Numbered from the stretch's first letter, positions 1-9,263 are shown. The stretch is 64,000 nucleotides of DNA from Rhizobium sophorae (GCF_013087515.1 NZ_JABFCN010000011.1:1-64000), one strand, 5' to 3'. Numbers and translations: made by a program. The notes: generated by a model not told the origin, from the letters alone.

Positions 1-2023
1 GAACCTGTATTGCGTCCGGCGCGACGGCGATCACCTCGCCCAACATGCCATTCTTGACGGCGAGGTCGCGATCATTCTCCAGGAAGACGATGCGATCGCC
101 ACGCGCAAAGGATCGCTTCCCATGGCTGGTCTGGTAACTCAGTTCCTCACCCTTATCGCCAGACGGGTTGCTGCCCTTTGCCAGCTCACCGCGATCCTGC
201 AACCGAGCACGAATGCCGGCATTGATGGCACGGACGTCGTCGCGTCGATGGGCCATCGCAATGCGCGTGTCGTTGGGATGTGCCGATCGGTCAGCGACGT
301 AATCGGCAATGATCGCCTTCAGGGTTTCAGCGCGATCCGTCTTCAGATGAACGCTTCCCCGTGCCACGTAGGCCGACAGTCCGGCTGCAGTTCGGTGAGA
401 TGCGAAGTCAATCGAAGCCTGCTTCTGCCAATCGGCTTTTTGCCGGCGGACTTCCGACAGTTGCGCATGGCCGACGGCTCCCGCGATCGCCCGAAACGGC
501 GCGCCCGCTCCGATCGCCTGAAGCTGTTCATGATCACCGACCAGCACGAGCTTGGCGCCGGCCCGTTTGACCTCGTCGACGAAGCGGGCGAGCTGCCGGC
601 TGCCGACCATGCCGCCCTCGTCGATGACGAAGACGTCACGAGCATTGAGCCGGCTGCGATCAGCCTGCCAGGAATATTCCCACGATGCCAATGTGCGGCT
701 TGCGATCCCGGACGATTGCTCCAGGCCTTCCGCGGCCTTGCCGGCCAATGCCGCGCCATGAACACGATAGCCCTGCGCTTCCCAGGCGTGGCGGGCAGCC
801 GCCAGCATCGTGCTCTTGCCGGCACCGGCAAAGCCGATCACCACGGCGATCTGACCGGGACCCGTGACATGCTCGATCGCATGGCGCTGTTCCGCCGACA
901 GCCCCTGCCCCGGTGAAGGATTTCCCGCCTGGATCGATCTGTCCTCTTCGGCGATCGCTGCATCGACATTGCGCTTGAAGACACCGTGGTTTTGGCGCGC
1001 CTTCATCGCCATGACATTGCTGGCGATCGCGCCCTCGATCGCCACCATCTCGACCGTCGAATAGCGTGCCTCGCCATCGCGACCCCGAAGGCCCGTGCTT
1101 TCGGGCCTCAACTCGACGAGAGCCTTTGACGCCATGACCGCGGCAAAAGCATTCTGGAAGGTCTGCGGATCGTCATTGATGTAGCGATGCAGAGCCCTGG
1201 CAATGTCATAGCGGGTGAAGACGCTCTTCTCGTTGGTAATCAGCTTCAGGATTTCATCCGGGCGCCTCTGGATGGTCTCGGCATTTCGCTCGGCCGATTG
1301 CGGTGAGATGCGGGTGCGCGAGACTGCCCCACCCTGCCGATTGATCTCAGTCGCATGCACACCGACATGTTCGGTCGGCTCGATCGTGATCCCGGCTTCC
1401 AGATGAGAGCGGTTGTCGATACGGATATCGAGGCCGGCCCTCTCAAGGTGCGTGTTGGCCAGATGCTCCCACGCCTGGCGCAGTTCCTTCAGCTGCAGCT
1501 GCGATGGCGGCAGGTGATTGGCGAGAAGCCATCTGTTTTCCCGCTCGAGCATAGTCTTGTCGCCAAGACCGGCTTCCGTCACCTCACGCGTCGTCATCAT
1601 CAGATGCGCATGGCTGTTTCTGATGTCGCTTCCCTCGCCCGGCCGATGGATCGCGAAGTCGACGGCAGCGCCATAGCGATCGGCCAGATGCAGCGCAAAC
1701 GCCCGCGTCAGCACCAGGCGTTGATCCGGCGTCAGTTCGTGCGGCAGCGCGATTTCGAATTCCCGGGCAATCCGGGCGTCGCTGCGCTTCTCAGCGCTCT
1801 CGGCGGCATTCCACAGAGCGGATCGTTTTCTGGCCCAATCGGCTCTGACGCCTGCGGGCAAGACGATCTCGGCATGCTCGACACCTGTCCTGTTGCTAAA
1901 GTCATGCGTCAGCCCATCGCGCTCGTTCGTCAGTCTCACGGCGGCGCGATAGGCGGCGGACGCCACGGCGCTGCGCCCGCCACTGCGGGCGATCGGCTTC
2001 ATGCTGAAGTGATAAATCGCCAT
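1..2023 (-). CDS. traA: TraA conjugative relaxase/helicase (partial, C-terminus off left edge)
   Basis: Relaxase that nicks oriT and pilots the transferred strand in Ti-type conjugation. I translated the reverse strand from the ATG at 2023-2021; the frame stays open to base 1, giving about 674 codons without a stop, roughly the first 60% of the usual ~1100 residues. The MobA/MobL relaxase domain is N-terminal, with H126 and the HxH motif (NSHAHL, H138/H140) of the metal-binding triad. A RecD-like helicase domain follows, with Walker A GFAGAGKS (Lys at codon 403) and Walker B-like VFVIDEGG. It is divergent from traD/traG across an oriT-bearing spacer, as in rhizobial plasmids. Family assignment is firm; completeness cannot be judged because of the edge. 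Confidence 0.93.
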   Translation of the reverse strand, partial: MAIYHFSMKPIARSGGRSAVASAAYRAAVRLTNERDGLTHDFSNRTGVEHAEIVLPAGVRADWARKRSALWNAAESAEKRSDARIAREFEIALPHELTPDQRLVLTRAFALHLADRYGAAVDFAIHRPGEGSDIRNSHAHLMMTTREVTEAGLGDKTMLERENRWLLANHLPPSQLQLKELRQAWEHLANTHLERAGLDIRIDNRSHLEAGITIEPTEHVGVHATEINRQGGAVSRTRISPQSAERNAETIQRRPDEILKLITNEKSVFTRYDIARALHRYINDDPQTFQNAFAAVMASKALVELRPESTGLRGRDGEARYSTVEMVAIEGAIASNVMAMKARQNHGVFKRNVDAAIAEEDRSIQAGNPSPGQGLSAEQRHAIEHVTGPGQIAVVIGFAGAGKSTMLAAARHAWEAQGYRVHGAALAGKAAEGLEQSSGIASRTLASWEYSWQADRSRLNARDVFVIDEGGMVGSRQLARFVDEVKRAGAKLVLVGDHEQLQAIGAGAPFRAIAGAVGHAQLSEVRRQKADWQKQASIDFASHRTAAGLSAYVARGSVHLKTDRAETLKAIIADYVADRSAHPNDTRIAMAHRRDDVRAINAGIRARLQDRGELAKGSNPSGDKGEELSYQTSHGKRSFARGDRIVFLENDRDLAVKNGMLGEVIAVAPDAIQV

Positions 2024-2062
2024 CGCCCTCCCCTTGTTGAGCTGGCCGCCGGTCCGCGCTTT

Positions 2063-2095
2063 GAGTTGCCCCGCAACTCGTAAGTGCGCCCTTGT
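2063..2095 (+). other. oriT, MOBQ/RSF1010-like nick region
   Basis: A perfect 7-bp inverted repeat, GAGTTGC (2063-2069) and GCAACTC (2073-2079), is followed directly by GTAAGTGCGCCCTTG. TAAGTGCGCCCT matches the RSF1010-type nick consensus, where cleavage is TAAGTGCG/CCCT, predicting a nick between 2088 and 2089. The site lies in the traA-traD divergent spacer, where Ti and pSym plasmids keep oriT. The hairpin-plus-nick layout is seen directly; the cleavage position is by analogy. Confidence 0.87.
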
Positions 2096-2301
2096 GCCTT
2101 CGTCGCTTCGTTCCTTCGGGCACTGGTGGGAGCGCGCGGCAATCTCCCGATGACCTCGTAAGCCGTTCACCCGGTTGCTTCCACGCGCAGATTTGCGAGT
2201 AGCCGACATGCATCCATCGTCGCAGCATCTGCGCATGCGATTGGGGACAGCCATTGTCCTGATGGCGCCGGTTCAATCGCTCATCGACGAGAAGGGAGAC
2301 A

Positions 2302-2616
2302 ATGACAGTGGCACGTAAATCCATCGGCGAACGGCTGGCGCAACTCGAGGCCCAGCGAAAGACATTGCAGATCCGGCTCGGCAAGCAGGAGCGCGCCATC
2401 GATACGCGCCGCAAGGTGTTGATCGGCGCACTTGTGCTGCATCGGCTGGAGAATGATCGCGATGTTCAGATCGGCGGAGGACTGGCAGCCTGGCTCAGAT
2501 CCGAACTGCCGAAGTTCCTCACGCGCGATGGCGATCGGGATCTGTTCGACGATCTGCTGAAGCCGCAGGCAAATGAGCCGTCTATCAGCTATATCGGCAG
2601 TGGGAGTGCGGTATGA
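2302..2616 (+). CDS. traD: TraD/MobC-like conjugal transfer accessory protein
   Basis: Small (104 aa) relaxosome accessory protein. The N-terminal ~40 residues form a charged helix rich in Glu, Gln and Arg. They are followed by DTRRKVLIGALVLHRLEND and a C-terminal TRDGDRDLFDDLL segment, the pattern of proteins annotated as conjugal transfer protein TraD in alphaproteobacteria. These sit between traA and traG and probably help load the relaxase at oriT. GAAGGGAGACA lies just upstream of the ATG as a ribosome site. The stop overlaps the traG start by 4 nt, implying translational coupling. Naming in this family is inconsistent (TraC, TraD, MobC); the role is inferred from position and family. 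Confidence 0.75.
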   Translation: MTVARKSIGERLAQLEAQRKTLQIRLGKQERAIDTRRKVLIGALVLHRLENDRDVQIGGGLAAWLRSELPKFLTRDGDRDLFDDLLKPQANEPSISYIGSGSAV

Positions 2617-4298
2617 TGATCCATGCCAACCAGATCAGAATCGCTCTCCGCAACATGATGCGCATGGCGGCCCGCGATCCGCTCTGGGCGATCGTCGCGT
2701 TCATCACGTTTCCGCTGCGATATGCCAAGTCGTTTGTCATGGGTGCATTTGGCTATTTGCTTGTCGTGTTCACCGTCTACTTCGGGATCGACTACCTCAG
2801 GCGCGTGATCCTCGGCGGCCACAGGGGTGACGTCATCTGGCATATCGGCGACTGGGTGGTGATGGCCTTTGCCATCGTGCTGCTCATTCGGCTGCTATCC
2901 GCGCCGCTGATCACGCATTTTGGATCGGCGGTGGACGACACGCATGGGTCTGCGCGCTTTGCCGGCCGAAGAGAGATTGCGCCTCTGACAAAGGCGGGCA
3001 GTGGCCTGCTGATCGGCCGCGCGCAAGGTTCCGGTCGCTTGCTGCGATATGACGGACCGGCTCATCTTCTGACCATGGCGCCGACGCGCAGCGGCAAGGG
3101 CGTCGGCACCATCATCCCGAACCTTCTGACCGCCGACCGCTCGATCATCTGCATTGATCCGAAGGGCGAGAACGCGATCATCGCCAGTGATGCACGAGAG
3201 AAGTTCGGGCCGGTTCATATCGTCGATCCGTTTGGCATCACCGGCAAACCTTCGGCTGCCTTCAATCCGATGGACGGCGTTGATCAAGACAGCGTCGACG
3301 TCGCCGAGAATGCAACGACACTTGCCGACGCACTGGTGTTCGACGAACCCGGTCTTTCGGGGGACGCCCATTGGAACGAGGAAGCCAAGGCGCTGATCGC
3401 TGGATTGCTGCTGCATGTGATCGCCAGCCAGCCAGACGACAGGCGTACGCTGACCATGCTCAGGCACTTGCTGACGCTGGCGCCGGAAGCGTTCCGTGCC
3501 GTGCTGGACGAGATGCAGGCAAGTGACGCGGTCAACGGACTGATTGCGCGGGCCGCCAACCGTCATCTCGGCAAGTCGGATCGCGAAGCCAGCGGTGTGC
3601 TGTCGGCAGCCCAGCGACATACGCATTTCCTCGACAGTCCGCGCATGACCGGGGTGTTGGGGCGATCGGATTTTTGGTTCGGTGACCTCAAGGCAGACAA
3701 GGCGACCGTGTTCCTGGTCTTGCCGCCAGACAGGCTTGCGGCCTACTCGCGTTGGCTGCGTTTGCTGGTGGCCCAGAGCCTGACCGAGATGGCGCGAACC
3801 GCACCCTCGCCGCATCCATCGACCCCGCCGGTTCTCTATCTGCTCGACGAGTTCGCCGCCCTTGGTCATCTGGCGCCGATCGAACGGGCCATGGGATTGA
3901 TGGCAGGTTACGGTGTGCAACTCTGGCCGATCATCCAGGACATTCATCAGCTGCGCGCCACCTATGGCCAGCGTGCCGGCACGTTTCTGTCCAACGCCGG
4001 CGTGCTGCAAGTGTTCGGCGTCAATGATCACGACAGCGCCCGTCTGGTCTCCGATCTGCTTGGCCAGGAGACCGTGGTGTTCAACACGGCGGCGCGCGCG
4101 CTCGACTCGGAAAGGACCGGCCTCTCCTTCGCCGAGCAGCATGTCGCTCGCCCGCTGCTGACGCCCGACGAAGTGCGCAATCTGCCGGCAAGTAGTGAGC
4201 TGCTGTTCATCGCCGGCCAGCGGCCGATCGCGGCCACCAAGCTGCGTTATTATGCCGATCCGGAATTTGCAGGGCTGTTCACTGCGTCACAGATCTGA
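2613..4298 (+). CDS. traG: TraG type IV coupling protein (VirD4 family)
   Basis: Inner-membrane ATPase that links the relaxosome to the mating-pair channel. It has 561 aa. Two N-terminal transmembrane segments occur at about residues 42-60 and 80-100. A VirD4/TraG nucleotide-binding domain follows, with Walker A PTRSGKGVG near residue 160 and Walker B-like VLYLLDEFAALGHL near 410. Gln- and Asp-rich motifs (IIQDIHQLRATYG) of the TraG C-terminal half are also present. It is somewhat shorter than Ti-plasmid TraG (~640-660 aa), mainly at the C-terminus. It starts inside the traD stop (ATGA overlap). The adjoining oriT, relaxase and accessory protein support a conjugation role; no mating-pair-formation genes are visible here. 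Confidence 0.94.
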   Translation: MMIHANQIRIALRNMMRMAARDPLWAIVAFITFPLRYAKSFVMGAFGYLLVVFTVYFGIDYLRRVILGGHRGDVIWHIGDWVVMAFAIVLLIRLLSAPLITHFGSAVDDTHGSARFAGRREIAPLTKAGSGLLIGRAQGSGRLLRYDGPAHLLTMAPTRSGKGVGTIIPNLLTADRSIICIDPKGENAIIASDAREKFGPVHIVDPFGITGKPSAAFNPMDGVDQDSVDVAENATTLADALVFDEPGLSGDAHWNEEAKALIAGLLLHVIASQPDDRRTLTMLRHLLTLAPEAFRAVLDEMQASDAVNGLIARAANRHLGKSDREASGVLSAAQRHTHFLDSPRMTGVLGRSDFWFGDLKADKATVFLVLPPDRLAAYSRWLRLLVAQSLTEMARTAPSPHPSTPPVLYLLDEFAALGHLAPIERAMGLMAGYGVQLWPIIQDIHQLRATYGQRAGTFLSNAGVLQVFGVNDHDSARLVSDLLGQETVVFNTAARALDSERTGLSFAEQHVARPLLTPDEVRNLPASSELLFIAGQRPIAATKLRYYADPEFAGLFTASQI

Positions 4299-4389
4299 CG
4301 AGGCGACATCACCAACGTGAATCGATCACGCCTGACCGATTCACAAATGTCGTTGGACGCGAGCAACTGGTCTTTGCGATTCTGCCCGC

Positions 4390-4635
4390 ATGACAGTCCA
4401 GCCCTATCGTCTTTACATCGAACGCATCGATCCATCGAAGAACATGGCCCGTTTTTACGCGCTGTCGATCGAGCCGAACCTCTTCGGCGGGACATCGCTG
4501 GTGCGCAGCTGGGGACGGATCGGCAGCCGCGGGCAGCAGAAGATCCATGTCTTCGATAGCGAGGCAAAAGCCGTCGATCTCCTGCTCACGCTTTTGCGCA
4601 AAAAGCGGTCGCGAGGCTATCGGGTCCTGCGGTGA
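4390..4635 (+). CDS. WGR-domain protein
   Basis: An 81-aa stand-alone WGR domain. It begins with an aromatic and Arg-rich strand (YRLYIERID), has ARFYALSIE in the second strand, carries the diagnostic SWGRIGSRGQ at residues 39-48 and ends with a Lys/Arg-rich helix. WGR domains occur in PARPs and bacterial MolR-type proteins and are thought to bind nucleic acid. Free-standing copies are common on rhizobial plasmids beside traG and ardC, but their role there is not established. It lies 91 bp after traG and is convergent with the ArdC gene. Start chosen at the ATG at 4390. Confidence 0.85.
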   Translation: MTVQPYRLYIERIDPSKNMARFYALSIEPNLFGGTSLVRSWGRIGSRGQQKIHVFDSEAKAVDLLLTLLRKKRSRGYRVLR

Positions 4636-4698
4636 TCGGCATCCGCGTCTCACATGCCTGATTGAAGGAAGAGACAGTTGAGTGAAGGAAGAGACGGC

Positions 4699-5622
4699 TC
4701 ACGCCGCCTCCTCCTCCTCGTCGAGCTCCGGCTGCAAGGAATGCAGGTAGTCGACGGCGCGCTGCGCATGTGCTGCCGCCGAGAAGATGGCGCGCTTGTC
4801 GTTGCCCAGAACCTTCAGCCAGCCATCGAGGTAGCCTGCGTGGTCGGGGCGTGGTTCGAGCTCGGGAACGATGCCGAGATCGGCGCAGAGAAACGCGCTG
4901 CCGAGCTCGGCAACGAGTTCCTCGCGGGCGCGTTCGCTCCGGTCTTTCGCGTAGCGGCTGAGATCGCGATCAAGCCGTCGCGGTGCGGCGGTCCAGTGCG
5001 TGATCTCGTGGCTGAGGACGGCGATATAGGAAGTATCGTCCCGGAAGGCATCCAGGCATGGCATCTGGATGTAATCACGCTGAGCGGCATAATAGGCAGC
5101 CGATCCTCCGTGGCGGATCAGCGCGCCGGTATTGGCAAGGAAGCGGCCGGCATCGCCGATCCGGCTCAGCGGATCGGGGTGAGGTGCGACGTCGTCAAAG
5201 CGACCGTTGAGACCGGCGATCTGATCGATGTTGAACACCGTGTAGGCCTTGAGGAACGGAACATCCTGTTCGATCTCGGTGCCCGTCTCGGTCGTCTCGG
5301 TGCGGATGAACGAACTGGCGAAGACGACGGTCGTGCCGGTTTCGCCCTTGCGAACGGCGCCGCCGAGTTCGATTGCCTGGCGAAACGTCATCCAGCGTGA
5401 CGAGGCAAAGCCGCGGGCGATGGCTTGCGACCAGAGAAGCAGAACGTTGATCCCGGAATAGGGTTGGCCGTTATGGCGCAGTGGCCGGCTGACCTCGACT
5501 GTCGCATGTCCCGTCGTCCAGGGTCTGGTCCATGGCCGCACGCCCCGTTCGAGATCGGCGATGATCGTGTTGGTGATGCGGCTGTAGATATCGGATCGTT
5601 GATTGGATTGCTGCCTGCTCAT
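4699..5622 (-). CDS. ardC: ArdC-like antirestriction protein with zincin metallopeptidase domain
   Basis: Predicted to protect incoming plasmid DNA from host restriction during transfer; ArdC proteins bind single-stranded DNA. The protein is 307 aa from the ATG at 5622, which follows a GGAGG box by 6 nt; an upstream in-frame start would add 59 low-complexity residues and is not favoured. The N-terminal DUF1738-type domain contains the usual IIADLERGVRPWTRPW segment near residue 20. The C-terminal MPTase-PolyVal domain carries the zinc motif HEITHW, a downstream Glu in REELVAELGSAFLCADLGI, and ends in an acidic DEEEEAA tail. Position next to the conjugation genes fits a leading-region role. 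Confidence 0.9.
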   Translation of the reverse strand: MSRQQSNQRSDIYSRITNTIIADLERGVRPWTRPWTTGHATVEVSRPLRHNGQPYSGINVLLLWSQAIARGFASSRWMTFRQAIELGGAVRKGETGTTVVFASSFIRTETTETGTEIEQDVPFLKAYTVFNIDQIAGLNGRFDDVAPHPDPLSRIGDAGRFLANTGALIRHGGSAAYYAAQRDYIQMPCLDAFRDDTSYIAVLSHEITHWTAAPRRLDRDLSRYAKDRSERAREELVAELGSAFLCADLGIVPELEPRPDHAGYLDGWLKVLGNDKRAIFSAAAHAQRAVDYLHSLQPELDEEEEAA

Positions 5623-6352
5623 GTTGGAACCTCCGTTTCGAGGTCGCGGCCATCGCGACCTGCTACGGCGGTCCGAATGCCGGGCTGCAAGCGCTGCCTG
5701 CACCCCGCGGGGCCGAAACGCAGTGGAGGACGGCAAAGCCGTTGCCGGCGGCGCGAGCCTGGCAGGACCAAAAGCCGGGGCAGGACGCGATGGCTGCAAT
5801 CAAAGTGGAAGGTTCTGGCAGGCAGACATGGCAGATCCGCGAGCCGGATTCCGTCGCCAGCTTCGCAGATCAACCGCGGGCGATACGACAGAATCACGCG
5901 CCAATCGACATCCTCATCCTGAACGTCCGGGCATGGCACGAGAATGGGTCAAGCGCCGGCCGCAATGGTCGATCGCGCTCTTATTCGGGGCGGCAAGCAA
6001 AGCCGGAGCTATGTCGTTTCAAATCTCTCAGCGATGTGGTCGACGACACGAGGTGGCCTTTGCAATTGTCGTCACGTCACGCGATGTTCGTCGGACCGTG
6101 GTCGGGCAAACTGGCCAGGATGACTTCACGTATGGCACTGCCAACCAGTCCGTCGGGCTGATTGGGAGGACGGACGGACCGCCAAGTCGTTTCGGCAAAG
6201 ACAGACGCAATCGGAATTGAGCACGCCCATATCAGAGCCCAGCTGCCAGCTCGATCATTCGACGGCCGGGCCGATCGACCTTATGCAACGCGGCTCATCC
6301 CCGCTCCGAGCCAAACGCTTTGGCCCCATTGGGTACTATGAGAAATTACAAT
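5623..6352. other. 730-bp intergenic region, no supported gene
   Basis: Several short open frames cross this stretch on both strands, but none has a convincing start, a recognisable motif or a protein-like composition. The part next to ardC (5640-5790) is GC-rich and probably holds its promoter and leader. Confidence 0.5.
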
Positions 6353-6913
6353 TCAGCGTTCGAACCGATCCAGCATCCTCCTCAGTTGTGCGTTTTGCAG
6401 CCGAAGCTTCCTCGCCAACTGATCCCGCAGCAGCCTGATTTCTCCATCGAGGCTGATTGCATCGTCGGAAGTGATCCCAACCCGTGGAGATGGTTGCGAT
6501 ACGACATCAACGACTTCCGCCTTCTTGGCCTGTCTGCTGCGTTTTCGCGCTGTACCTTCGTCAATCCGCGAGGGCTTGGGCGCGGCTTGCGCGGCTATGG
6601 CGACGTCATTGGATGATGCCGGATCAGCCGCTTTCTCGAGCGTGGCGCTTTCGACATCTGTCGTGTGATCAGCACTGCTTGCCTCTTCTTCGGCATGGTC
6701 CGGGTCGGCTGACACCGCCGCGGAATGGCCGTGAGCAGCCGGCTTTTCGTCGGCTGGAAAGTCTGCGGCGTTCAATGCGTTGTTTGCTGCTGTTTCAGCT
6801 GGCTTGGCGATGGCTGTTACGTCCGGCTTCACGTCATCGGTCGAGCCGTGTTCTTGCTTCTGCTGGCGTCGCCGTGACACCAGCCCAGCAAGAAGTTTCC
6901 ATGGAGACGCCAT
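6353..6913 (-). CDS. SyrB-like protein, first copy
   Basis: A 186-aa protein from the ATG at 6913, with GAGG about 9 nt upstream. The N-terminus (MASPWKLLAGLVSRRRQQKQ) is basic. A long Ala/Asp/Glu-rich low-complexity middle (about 25-120) looks disordered. A Lys/Arg block (KRSRQAKK) precedes a C-terminal amphipathic helix of about 40 residues, LDGEIRLLRDQLARKLRLQN plus following residues, likely a coiled coil. Proteins with this layout are annotated as SyrB-like regulators in rhizobia; SyrB itself was described in Sinorhizobium as a regulator of syrM and symbiotic genes. DNA binding has not been shown for this branch. Its neighbour at 7045-7707 has a similar C-terminal helix, suggesting a related pair. 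Confidence 0.72.
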   Translation of the reverse strand: MASPWKLLAGLVSRRRQQKQEHGSTDDVKPDVTAIAKPAETAANNALNAADFPADEKPAAHGHSAAVSADPDHAEEEASSADHTTDVESATLEKAADPASSNDVAIAAQAAPKPSRIDEGTARKRSRQAKKAEVVDVVSQPSPRVGITSDDAISLDGEIRLLRDQLARKLRLQNAQLRRMLDRFER

Positions 6914-7044
6914 TTTATTCGACCTCAAATTCTACTGCGTATGCAAACTGCGAGCAAAAACGTTGGCGGCAGAACGAACCGCCGCCAAAATCTTCACTTC
7001 AATAAGCATGAGAATGCGGCCAGCGCTTGACCGTCTGCTGCCGA

Positions 7045-7707
7045 TCAACCGAGGTTGAGTCGCTTTCGCAGATCGGCATTTTCAGCGCGGAGCTTCTCCG
7101 TCAGCAGCTTGCGCAGTCTCTGGTTTTCCTCTTCGAGCTGCAGAAGATCCGCGACCTCATCAACTGCCGCCACCGACGGTGCAGCCGCTATCGACACAGC
7201 CTTCGGAGCACGTTTGACAGGTACACGCTTGGCACTCGTCGCCCCTTCGTCAGGCTTTGCTTTGCGTCCTCTGGTCTGCTTTCCAGCTTTGGCACCCGAA
7301 GCCGCTGCCGGTTGCACAGAAACGGCGGCTGAGGCGGTTTCAGGCACCACCTTCTTGGCGCGAGGTTTGCGCACCTTCTTCGCTACATCGGGCGCCGCGG
7401 CGGCCGGCGTGTCAGCATTGGTTGTCGTATCTTTTTCGTCGGCCATTATGGTCTCCTGTAAAGCCGATGCATTTGTCTCTTGCTCGATCGGCAGTGTCAA
7501 TAACGGCCCGGCCTGTTCTTCTTCGGATACAAGCATTCCGGTGCTTCGTGCATGAGGAGCTAATGACATAAATGGCATTTCCTCGTCCTGCATATCTTGC
7601 GCAACGGACTTGAGATCCGTGTCTGCCCAGATCGAGCTCGGTTTGGAGTTGAGTTTTCGCCGACCTGATTTGTACTCGACGGCAAAGCTGCGCTGCACTT
7701 TTTTCAC
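7045..7707 (-). CDS. SyrB-like regulator, second copy
   Basis: A 220-aa frame from GTG at 7707. The C-terminal 133 residues, beginning at an internal ATG (7446) with its own AGGAGA box, match the classic SyrB layout: MADEKD start, Ala/Pro/Lys-rich linker with repeated KKVRKPRAKK-type basic blocks, then a helix LLQLEEENQRLRKLLTEKLR continuing to ADLRKRLNLG. The upstream 87 residues also look protein-like (RSFAVEYKSGRRK then SIWADTDLKSVAQ), so the longer start is annotated, with 7446 as a real alternative. It may be a transcriptional modulator; the partner and target are unknown. It lies 131 bp upstream of the first copy on the same strand. Confidence 0.75.
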   Translation of the reverse strand: MKKVQRSFAVEYKSGRRKLNSKPSSIWADTDLKSVAQDMQDEEMPFMSLAPHARSTGMLVSEEEQAGPLLTLPIEQETNASALQETIMADEKDTTTNADTPAAAAPDVAKKVRKPRAKKVVPETASAAVSVQPAAASGAKAGKQTRGRKAKPDEGATSAKRVPVKRAPKAVSIAAAPSVAAVDEVADLLQLEEENQRLRKLLTEKLRAENADLRKRLNLG

Positions 7708-8211
7708 TTTAAAAAAGCCTTGGGTATCTGCGATGATGTTTCAGCGACGTTTTCAGCATCGCAACATGGCGTGCAAATAACGACTATTGCGCCGGCGGTC
7801 CATACCCTGGCGATACCACGACGCGCGCGCGGTCACGCCGGTCACAAGGTGTTCCGTCGCCTATAGTCCTTGAGCGCAAAACGCCGCCGGTTGCGTCACC
7901 TATTGTCGATCGAGCTGTCGGCTAACGCGTGGCCCCGTATTTCGCCAAGAATGTAAGGTGTCTACGAAACTGCGGGCTATTCAGTTTAAGCTGTAGCTGC
8001 CACCGTTTTCGATAACGAATACTTTTTCCGGATGCCGAAGCCAACGTCGAGCCGGCATGTAAGGTCAAGTAATCAATCCTGACCCGTCTGCCACCTAGCG
8101 GCAGCTGGACAACTGACCGGCGGTTACCACCTGCGACCTCGGCGGTTGATGAACACGACCGCCACCGGCAATTTCGTTGGCAAGCTGAGACGACAAAAAT
8201 CTCCAGCGCGC
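7708..8211. other. 504-bp region without a supported gene
   Basis: One open frame (7922-8215, minus) abuts the response regulator stop but its product has no recognisable feature. The rest is non-coding as far as can be read. It may hold the promoter of the SyrB-like gene. Confidence 0.45.
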
Positions 8212-8976
8212 TCATAAGGAGCGAACGTTGCCGTTGCCGGTGAGAGCCGCAATGCTAGCTATCCCGCCAGGGATGCCTGCCTTGACCGGAACCGTGAACT
8301 GGTAACCGCCATTTCTAATCGTCCGGAAAAGGGGGCCACTTTGGGTTTGACCAAGTTTGCGTCGCAGCCTGCTCATCAAGACGTCTATTGATCGGTCCAT
8401 AGGCTCGCTCTTGCGCCCTTGTGTCAGATCAAGCAGCCGGTCTCGTGACAACAGTCGGCCCGGCCTCTCAAGAAAGACCACCAAAAGGTCGAACTCGGCC
8501 GCGGTCAACTCGATTTCCGGGCCAAGCAACTTACAAACCCGCCGGGTGCTTGTGTCAGCGACGAATTCCGCGAAATTGAAGACCTTGACGTCGGTGTCAG
8601 CGTCCTCAGCGTCAGCGGCTCGTCGCAAGACCGCCCTGATCCTTGCCACGAGTTCTCGGGGATTGAACGGCTTGCCAATATAATCGTCCGCTCCGAATTC
8701 CAGGCCAATAATACGATCCACCTCCTCCTTCAATGCGGTCAGCAGAATTACAGGGATTCGAGACCGGCTAGCGCGCAGGTTCCTGCAGATATCGAGGCCC
8801 GAACCATCCGGAAGCAGGACGTCGAGCACGATCAGGTCAGGCCTGCTGGTATCGATCCACCTCTCGCATTCCTGCCGACAGCCAACAGCGGTGACACGAA
8901 AACCTTGATCGACAAGATAACGCGCCAGCAGCCGGCGGATTTCCGGATCGCCATCAACGACTAATATATGGTCCAT
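8212..8976 (-). CDS. OmpR/PhoB-family response regulator
   Basis: A 254-aa two-component transcription factor. The ATG at 8976 is preceded by GAGGTGGGCG. The receiver domain begins MDHILVVDGDPEIRRLLARY, with the phospho-acceptor Asp in LIVLDVLLPDGSG and the Lys in ADDYIGKPFNPRELVARI. The C-terminal winged helix shows the OmpR pattern: LTAAEFDLLVVFLERPGRLLSR, RSIDVLMSRLRRKLG, then FRTIRNGGYQFTVPV. No sensor kinase gene lies nearby, so it is an orphan in this window and its signal and targets are unknown. The downstream secreted-protein genes are on the same strand but upstream of it. Confidence 0.92.
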   Translation of the reverse strand: MDHILVVDGDPEIRRLLARYLVDQGFRVTAVGCRQECERWIDTSRPDLIVLDVLLPDGSGLDICRNLRASRSRIPVILLTALKEEVDRIIGLEFGADDYIGKPFNPRELVARIRAVLRRAADAEDADTDVKVFNFAEFVADTSTRRVCKLLGPEIELTAAEFDLLVVFLERPGRLLSRDRLLDLTQGRKSEPMDRSIDVLMSRLRRKLGQTQSGPLFRTIRNGGYQFTVPVKAGIPGGIASIAALTGNGNVRSL

Positions 8977-9263
8977 ATCGCCCACCTCGATGATTGATTT
9001 CTTCTTCCATTGCCGGCTTCCAATTCTCGTTTTCGTCTGCGGGAAACCTCCAGAAACATCCCGACATCGCCGAGAAACTTTAAGCTGCTCGGGCCACTGC
9101 ATTCGAAAACTTCACAGGCAGCGTTTGATTGCCGAATGATGGTGTGCCGTCGCCGCGGCCCTGTGTCTCATGAGATCGGCGCTATCACGGGCTATGGTTC
9201 GATGCGCGGAAGTCCGTCAGCCGTTGGGAGAGAGGAACGGCATCCGCCATGGGAGCGTCGCGA

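Noticed and set aside
122..916. Long plus-strand frames across 122-2083
   Set aside because: They lie antisense to traA, which continues in frame through the whole stretch with relaxase and helicase motifs.
2895..4142. 415-codon minus frame antisense to traG
   Set aside because: Shadow of the GC-rich traG; it has no motifs and ends where traG codon bias changes.
7922..8215. 97-codon minus frame abutting the response regulator
   Set aside because: No family features, biased composition; the ATGA overlap with the regulator stop is probably chance.
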